Source of the DNA: UBA7803 sp040219935 | Lineage (GTDB): Bacteria; Pseudomonadota; Gammaproteobacteria; Pseudomonadales; Azotimanducaceae | NCBI GenBank assembly: GCA_040219935.1 | Contig: JAVJUA010000074.1 | Location: 1-64,000, forward strand | Direction: 5' to 3' | Length of the DNA stretch: 64,000 nucleotides | Part shown: positions 59,878 to 64,000 of the stretch, piece by piece | Numbering within the stretch: the first letter of the stretch is position 1 | Layout: each line of letters starts with the position of its first letter | Notes under the pieces: model-generated | Told to the model about the DNA's origin: nothing | The model's database searches: none | What the model saw: the letters and a program-made list of their open reading frames with translations, nothing else | Program-made: the position numbers and the translations under genes

Positions 59878-62064
59878 ATGGCGGGCCCCAGCGGGCGTTC
59901 TCAGCTAGCCACCAGCCGGCGCGTGATCAACGTGGTGACCGCCAGGGTGGTGGCGTTGGGCGGTGCGGCCGTCATTGCCGCCATTGCCCTGATCTTTTTC
60001 TACCTGCTGTGGGTGGTGGCGCCGATATTCGTCGGCGCCGACATCGAGACCGGGCAGCGCTACGACCTCGGGCCGGCAACCACGCTGCTGGTGGAGGCCA
60101 ATGAGAGCGAAGAGGTGGGCCTGCGCATCACCGCCGCCGGCCAGGCCGAGTTCTTCGATCTTGCCGATGGCCAGCCTCGCGGGTCGACGGATCTGGGTCG
60201 GCCGCTGGCCACGGCTCAGGCTCTGGCAGATCACACCGGGCTGTACATGATCCAGGACGAAGCCGGTGAGATCAGCCTGTTGCAGGCAAGCTTTCCGGTG
60301 TCGTTCGATGGCGACACCCGGGCGATCACGCCGACGTTGTCGTTCGCCTTCGAGGAAGAGTGGCTGGACGTGGGGGCCGCCGAGGCGGTCGACGTGTTCT
60401 ACGGCAATTTCCGGGTCATGATTGCGTCCATCAGCGGACGCAGCCTGACCATTCACGAGTATCGCGATGCCGAGCCGGGCTTTGCGCTCGAGCGTCCCCG
60501 GCGCGGCACCCTGGAGCTGCGCCGCCAGTACGATCACGTGTTCTTCGGGCCGCGCGGGCAGTGGCTGTACCTGGTCAGCGATGGCGGCGCCGTGGAGGTG
60601 CTCGAGCTGACCCGCCCGACCGCGCCCACCGAGCTGTACCTGGGGCGGGTGGCGCCACCTGATCAGGGCATCACCGCCGTCGCTCCGCTGCTCGGCCGCT
60701 ACTCGCTGCTGGTGGGAGACCAGCGCGGCGGCGTCCGGCAGTGGTTCATGATTCGCACCGACCTCGGTCACCGCCTCGAGCCGATCCGCAACTTCGACGT
60801 CGGCTCGCCGCCGAAGCGCATCATCCCGGAGCCGCGCCGCAAAGGCTTCGCGGTGGTGGACCGGGCCGACCGCGTGCACCTGTTCTACACCACGTCACAG
60901 CGCCACCTGGCCACCCACGACCTGGCCGAGGGCGAGCTGCTGGGGGCCAGCATCGCGCCCCGTTCCGACATGCTGCTCGCCGCCCTGGCGGATGGCTCGG
61001 TGCAGAGCTACAAGCTCGAGAACGAGCACCCCGAAATCTCCTGGTCGACGCTCTGGTCCAAGGTCTGGTACGAAGGCTACCCGGAGCCCGTCTACAGCTG
61101 GCAGTCGTCATCGGCCGGCAACGACTTCGAGCCGAAGTTCTCGCTGGCACCGCTGATGTTCGGCACCCTGAAGGGTGCCTTCTACGCCATGCTGTTCGCA
61201 GTGCCCATCGCCATCATGGGCGCCATCTACACGGCCTACTTCATGGCGCCGGCCATGCGCCGCATCGTCAAGCCCGGCATCGAGATCATGGCGGCCCTGC
61301 CCACGGTGATTCTGGGGTTCCTGGCCGGGCTCTGGCTGGCGCCCCTGATCGAGGCGAACCTCACGGCCGTGCTCAGCATCCTGCTGGTGATGCCCGCCGG
61401 CACGCTGCTGGCGGCCTGGGTATGGAGCCGGCTGCCCGACCGGGCGACGCGCCGGTTCCAGGGCTGGTACGGGCTGCTGGTGCTGCCGGTCATCATCGGC
61501 ACCGTGGCGGTCGCCTTCGCCATCGGCCCGTGGCTCGAGATGCAGCTGTTCGGCGGCAACACCCGCACCTGGCTGCTCGACAACCTCGGGCTCGACTACG
61601 ATCAGCGCAACGCTCTGGTGGTCGGCCTGGCCATGGGCCTGGCGGTCATACCGACCATCTTTTCCATCGCCGAGGACGCGATCTACGGCGTGCCGACCCA
61701 CCTCATCAGCGGCTCTCTGGCGCTCGGCGCCACCCCCTGGCAGACCCTGGTGCGGGTGGTGATCCTGACCGCCAGCCCCGGCATCTTCTCCGCCATCATG
61801 ATCGGCCTCGGTCGTGCCGTCGGCGAGACCATGATCGTGCTGATGGCCACCGGCAACACACCGGTGATGGACCTGAACATCTTCGAAGGCATGCGCACCT
61901 TCGCCGCCAACATCGCGGTGGAGCTGCCGGAGTCCGAAGTCAACAGCACGCACTACCGCATCCTGTTCCTTGCGGCGCTGGTGCTGTTCATGCTGACCTT
62001 CGTCTTCAACACCGCCGCTGAGCTGGTACGGCAGCGGCTGCGTACCCGATACGGGAATCTCTGA
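59878..62064 (+). CDS. pstC: Phosphate ABC transporter permease PstC, long form
   Basis: 728 aa versus ~320 in E. coli. A single membrane helix at ~25-45 (LGGAAVIAAIALIFFYLLWV), then a ~370-residue soluble region (FDLADGQPRGSTDLG-like strands, WLYLVSDGGAVEVLEL, LLAALADGSVQSYKLE) of WD40/beta-propeller appearance, then permease helices (~430-720) with MFGTLKGAFYAMLFAVPIAI, IEIMAALPTVILGFLAGLWL and ALGATPWQTLVRVVILTAS (EAA loop). Long PstC proteins are known in some gammaproteobacteria. SD: GAGGAG before ATG. Spacing of 21 bp after pstS. Confidence 0.92.
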   Translation: MAGPSGRSQLATSRRVINVVTARVVALGGAAVIAAIALIFFYLLWVVAPIFVGADIETGQRYDLGPATTLLVEANESEEVGLRITAAGQAEFFDLADGQPRGSTDLGRPLATAQALADHTGLYMIQDEAGEISLLQASFPVSFDGDTRAITPTLSFAFEEEWLDVGAAEAVDVFYGNFRVMIASISGRSLTIHEYRDAEPGFALERPRRGTLELRRQYDHVFFGPRGQWLYLVSDGGAVEVLELTRPTAPTELYLGRVAPPDQGITAVAPLLGRYSLLVGDQRGGVRQWFMIRTDLGHRLEPIRNFDVGSPPKRIIPEPRRKGFAVVDRADRVHLFYTTSQRHLATHDLAEGELLGASIAPRSDMLLAALADGSVQSYKLENEHPEISWSTLWSKVWYEGYPEPVYSWQSSSAGNDFEPKFSLAPLMFGTLKGAFYAMLFAVPIAIMGAIYTAYFMAPAMRRIVKPGIEIMAALPTVILGFLAGLWLAPLIEANLTAVLSILLVMPAGTLLAAWVWSRLPDRATRRFQGWYGLLVLPVIIGTVAVAFAIGPWLEMQLFGGNTRTWLLDNLGLDYDQRNALVVGLAMGLAVIPTIFSIAEDAIYGVPTHLISGSLALGATPWQTLVRVVILTASPGIFSAIMIGLGRAVGETMIVLMATGNTPVMDLNIFEGMRTFAANIAVELPESEVNSTHYRILFLAALVLFMLTFVFNTAAELVRQRLRTRYGNL

Positions 62065-62066
62065 TC

Positions 62067-63755
62067 ATGCTGCACCAGAATCGATCCAGCCTGGCCGCCT
62101 GGTTCCGCTCCGGCGAGCCGTGGATCTGGGTCAACGCCGCCGCCGTTGGGATCAGCATCATCGCCGTGACCGGCGTGCTGATGCTGATCGCCGTGCGTGG
62201 CTTCGCGCACTTCTGGCCGGCGTCGGTGGCCCTGATCGAGTATCGGGACCAGTTCGGCCAGACGCGGCAGGCGCTCGGCGAGATCACCGACACCGAGCAG
62301 CTTCCGGCCGCCCAGTACCTGGAGTCCACCGGTGCCTCTCCGGACGCGCTGCCGTCCGGGCAGACCGTGGTCGAGCGCTGGCTGATCAAGACCGGCAACC
62401 GGCGGGTGGCGCCGCCGGACTTCCGCTGGCTGGTGAGCCATCGAGTCGAATCGGTCAGCTATCCGCAGGACGTGGTGGTGCTCGAGCGCGTCGAGTGGGG
62501 CAATGCCTACGGGTACCTGCACTCCGTGTACGAGGCCGGCTCGCTGAGCAGCGAGGGCGCGGCGGCCTGGGAAGACCTGAGCCGGCGCCTCGAGCGCGTC
62601 GAGGAGCTGCGCGAGCGCATCTCCACCCTGGAGCGAGGCAGGCTGCACGACATCAACTATCAGCTCGACCGGCTGCGCCTCGAGCGCCGCGCCCTGGCGC
62701 TGCGGGACGCCGCCACCACCGACGCACTGGCCCAGGTGGCCGAGGCCGAGACCGCGCTGCAGGCCGAGTACGAGGTCGCCGAAGCGGAGCTGCGGGCCCT
62801 GCGCGTCGAGCTCCGGCGGGATGCGATCCGCCTCGACACCGTCGACGGTCAGGCATCGGAGATCAGCCTGGCCGAGATCGTGCGCGCCTGGCGCCCGAAC
62901 GCGATGAGCACCCTGGACAAGCTAGGCCAGTACGTCCAGAGCTTCGCCATGTTTCTGACCGAGGACCCACGAGAGGCAAACACCGAAGGTGGCATCTTCC
63001 CGGCCATCTTCGGCACCGTGCTGATGGTGCTGCTGATGTCGGTGCTGGTGACGCCGTTCGGCGTCATCGCCGCGGTGTACCTTCGGGAGTACGCCCGCCA
63101 GGGGGCGTTCGTGCGGCTGATCCGGATCGCGGTCAACAACCTCGCCGGGGTGCCGTCCATCGTCTACGGGGTGTTCGGTCTCGGCTTCTTCGTCTACTTT
63201 CTGGGCGGCTCGCTGGATGCCCTGTTCTACCCGGAGGCGCTGCCCTCCCCCACATTCGGTACGCCCGGCCTCATGTGGGCGTCGCTGACTCTGGCGCTGC
63301 TCACCGTGCCCGTGGTGATCGTGTCGACGGAAGAGGGTCTCACCCGCATTCCGCGCTCGCTGCGGGAAGGCAGCCTGGCGCTCGGCGCCACCAAGGCGGA
63401 AACGCTGTTCAAGGTGGTGCTGCCCGTGGCAAGCCCGTCGATCCTCACCGGCGTGATCCTGGCCGTGGCCAGGGCTGCCGGTGAGGTGGCACCGCTGATG
63501 CTGGTGGGGGTGGTCAAGCTGGCGCCGGCGCTGCCGGTGGACGGCAACTTCCCGTACCTGCACCTGGAACGCAAGTTCATGCATCTGGGCTTTCATATCT
63601 ACGACGTCGGCTTCCAGAGCCCGAACGTCGAAGCCGCGCGCCCGCTGGTCTATGCCACGGCGCTGCTGCTGGTCATCATCATCATCTTCCTCAACCTGAC
63701 CGCCATCATGCTGCGCAACCGCCTCGAGAACCGCTATCGTGGGGTCGAGGGTTAG
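62067..63755 (+). CDS. pstA: Phosphate ABC transporter permease PstA, long form
   Basis: 562 aa versus ~300 in E. coli. Membrane helix ~23-50 (AAVGISIIAVTGVLMLIAVR), then a ~240-residue periplasmic region with coiled coil (VEELRERISTLERGRLHDIN, AEAETALQAEYEVAEAELRA), then permease helices (~310-555): GTVLMVLLMSVLVTPFGVIA, LAGVPSIVYGVFGLGFFVYF, SLALGATKAETLFKVVLPVA. The start is 2 bp after the pstC stop, so they are coupled. The extension is absent from classic PstA. Confidence 0.92.
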   Translation: MLHQNRSSLAAWFRSGEPWIWVNAAAVGISIIAVTGVLMLIAVRGFAHFWPASVALIEYRDQFGQTRQALGEITDTEQLPAAQYLESTGASPDALPSGQTVVERWLIKTGNRRVAPPDFRWLVSHRVESVSYPQDVVVLERVEWGNAYGYLHSVYEAGSLSSEGAAAWEDLSRRLERVEELRERISTLERGRLHDINYQLDRLRLERRALALRDAATTDALAQVAEAETALQAEYEVAEAELRALRVELRRDAIRLDTVDGQASEISLAEIVRAWRPNAMSTLDKLGQYVQSFAMFLTEDPREANTEGGIFPAIFGTVLMVLLMSVLVTPFGVIAAVYLREYARQGAFVRLIRIAVNNLAGVPSIVYGVFGLGFFVYFLGGSLDALFYPEALPSPTFGTPGLMWASLTLALLTVPVVIVSTEEGLTRIPRSLREGSLALGATKAETLFKVVLPVASPSILTGVILAVARAAGEVAPLMLVGVVKLAPALPVDGNFPYLHLERKFMHLGFHIYDVGFQSPNVEAARPLVYATALLLVIIIIFLNLTAIMLRNRLENRYRGVEG

Positions 63756-63775
63756 CGCGCCAACCGAGCATCATC

Positions 63776-64000
63776 ATGACGGAAACCAACTCAGCCAGCC
63801 GCCCCGAGCGTCGCTTCACCACCACGCCGGCCTTTCGCAGCCCCGAGCCCGCCGGCGACGGCAGCCCCAGCATCGAGGTCGATCGGCTATGCCTCTTCTA
63901 CGGCGAGGCCCAGGCGCTTCGGGACGTGTCGCTGTCGATCCCGCGCCAGCAGGTCACTGCCTTCATCGGCCCATCGGGCTGCGGCAAGTCGACGCTGCTG
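63776..64000 (+). CDS. pstB: Phosphate ABC transporter ATP-binding protein PstB (partial)
   Basis: First 75 codons; continues beyond the right edge. An extended N-terminus (MTETNSASRPERRFTTTPAF, ~35 residues) precedes IEVDRLCLFYGEAQALRDVS and Walker A FIGPSGCGKSTLL. Energises phosphate import with PstCA. Starts 20 bp after pstA. Confidence 0.93.
   Translation, partial: MTETNSASRPERRFTTTPAFRSPEPAGDGSPSIEVDRLCLFYGEAQALRDVSLSIPRQQVTAFIGPSGCGKSTLL

Noticed and set aside
1..64000. CRISPR array, prophage, IS element or integron
   Set aside because: No regularly spaced repeats, transposase, integrase or phage structural gene was seen.

Overview
This window looks like chromosomal DNA of a high-GC, Gram-negative gammaproteobacterium. 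Three things point there: the order gacA/uvrY-type regulator, uvrC, pgsA, tRNA-Cys; a short CsrA; and a DUF3450/TtpC/ExbB/ExbD/TonB/TPR operon of the Vibrio TonB2 type. Pho and Fur boxes also fit. No genus can be assigned from the sequence alone. Genes are densely packed, many overlap by 4 bp, and GTG and TTG starts are common. I see no prophage, insertion sequence, CRISPR array, rRNA or plasmid functions. The antisense strand of most genes is open for long stretches because of the base composition, and those frames are not annotated.

Layout, 1-9 kb: a DNA repair pair on the minus strand (FAN1-type VRR-NUC nuclease coupled to an Fe-S helicase cut by the window edge), an unknown protein, csrA, rmuC, an enoyl-CoA hydratase and a large REC-PAS-PAS-kinase-REC hybrid sensor. 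9-22.9 kb: fatty acid, CoA and redox metabolism (aldolase, acyl-CoA synthetase, 2-hydroxyacid dehydrogenase, methylsuccinyl-CoA-dehydrogenase-like flavoprotein, luciferase-like oxidoreductase, HAD phosphatase, lipase-like hydrolase, a GYD protein next to a GYD-acyltransferase fusion, zinc alcohol dehydrogenase, tandem universal stress protein), with two tRNA-Leu genes and a small lipoprotein.

22.9-29 kb is a storage-polymer locus: PHA synthase, short-chain dehydrogenase, phasin, wax-ester synthase/DGAT, an alpha/beta hydrolase and the regulator PhaR. TGC/GCA-rich operator-like repeats lie over the phasin promoter and over the divergent wax-synthase/hydrolase promoters, so one PhaR circuit may control both polyester and neutral-lipid storage. 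29-32.5 kb is a Fur-box-preceded ferric iron ABC transporter (fbpABC). 32.5-35.3 kb is a cluster of a di-heme peroxidase, an FixH/YtkA-like protein and two unknown membrane proteins.

35.5-40 kb holds a DUF1707/LiaF-like protein, tRNA-Cys, pgsA, uvrC, a family-5 uracil-DNA glycosylase and a GacA/UvrY-type regulator. 40-49 kb holds glutaryl-CoA dehydrogenase, a second acyl-CoA dehydrogenase, an HDOD/GAF-like histidine kinase, pyrF, a PilZ protein and a large DUF1631 protein. 48.5-54.4 kb is the TonB2-type energy-transduction operon with riboflavin synthase at its end. 54.7-64 kb has a dienelactone hydrolase and then the phosphate regulon: Pho box, OprP/O-type porin, phoB, phoR, pstS, pstC, pstA, pstB (cut by the window edge). 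PstC and PstA are much longer than the classical proteins.
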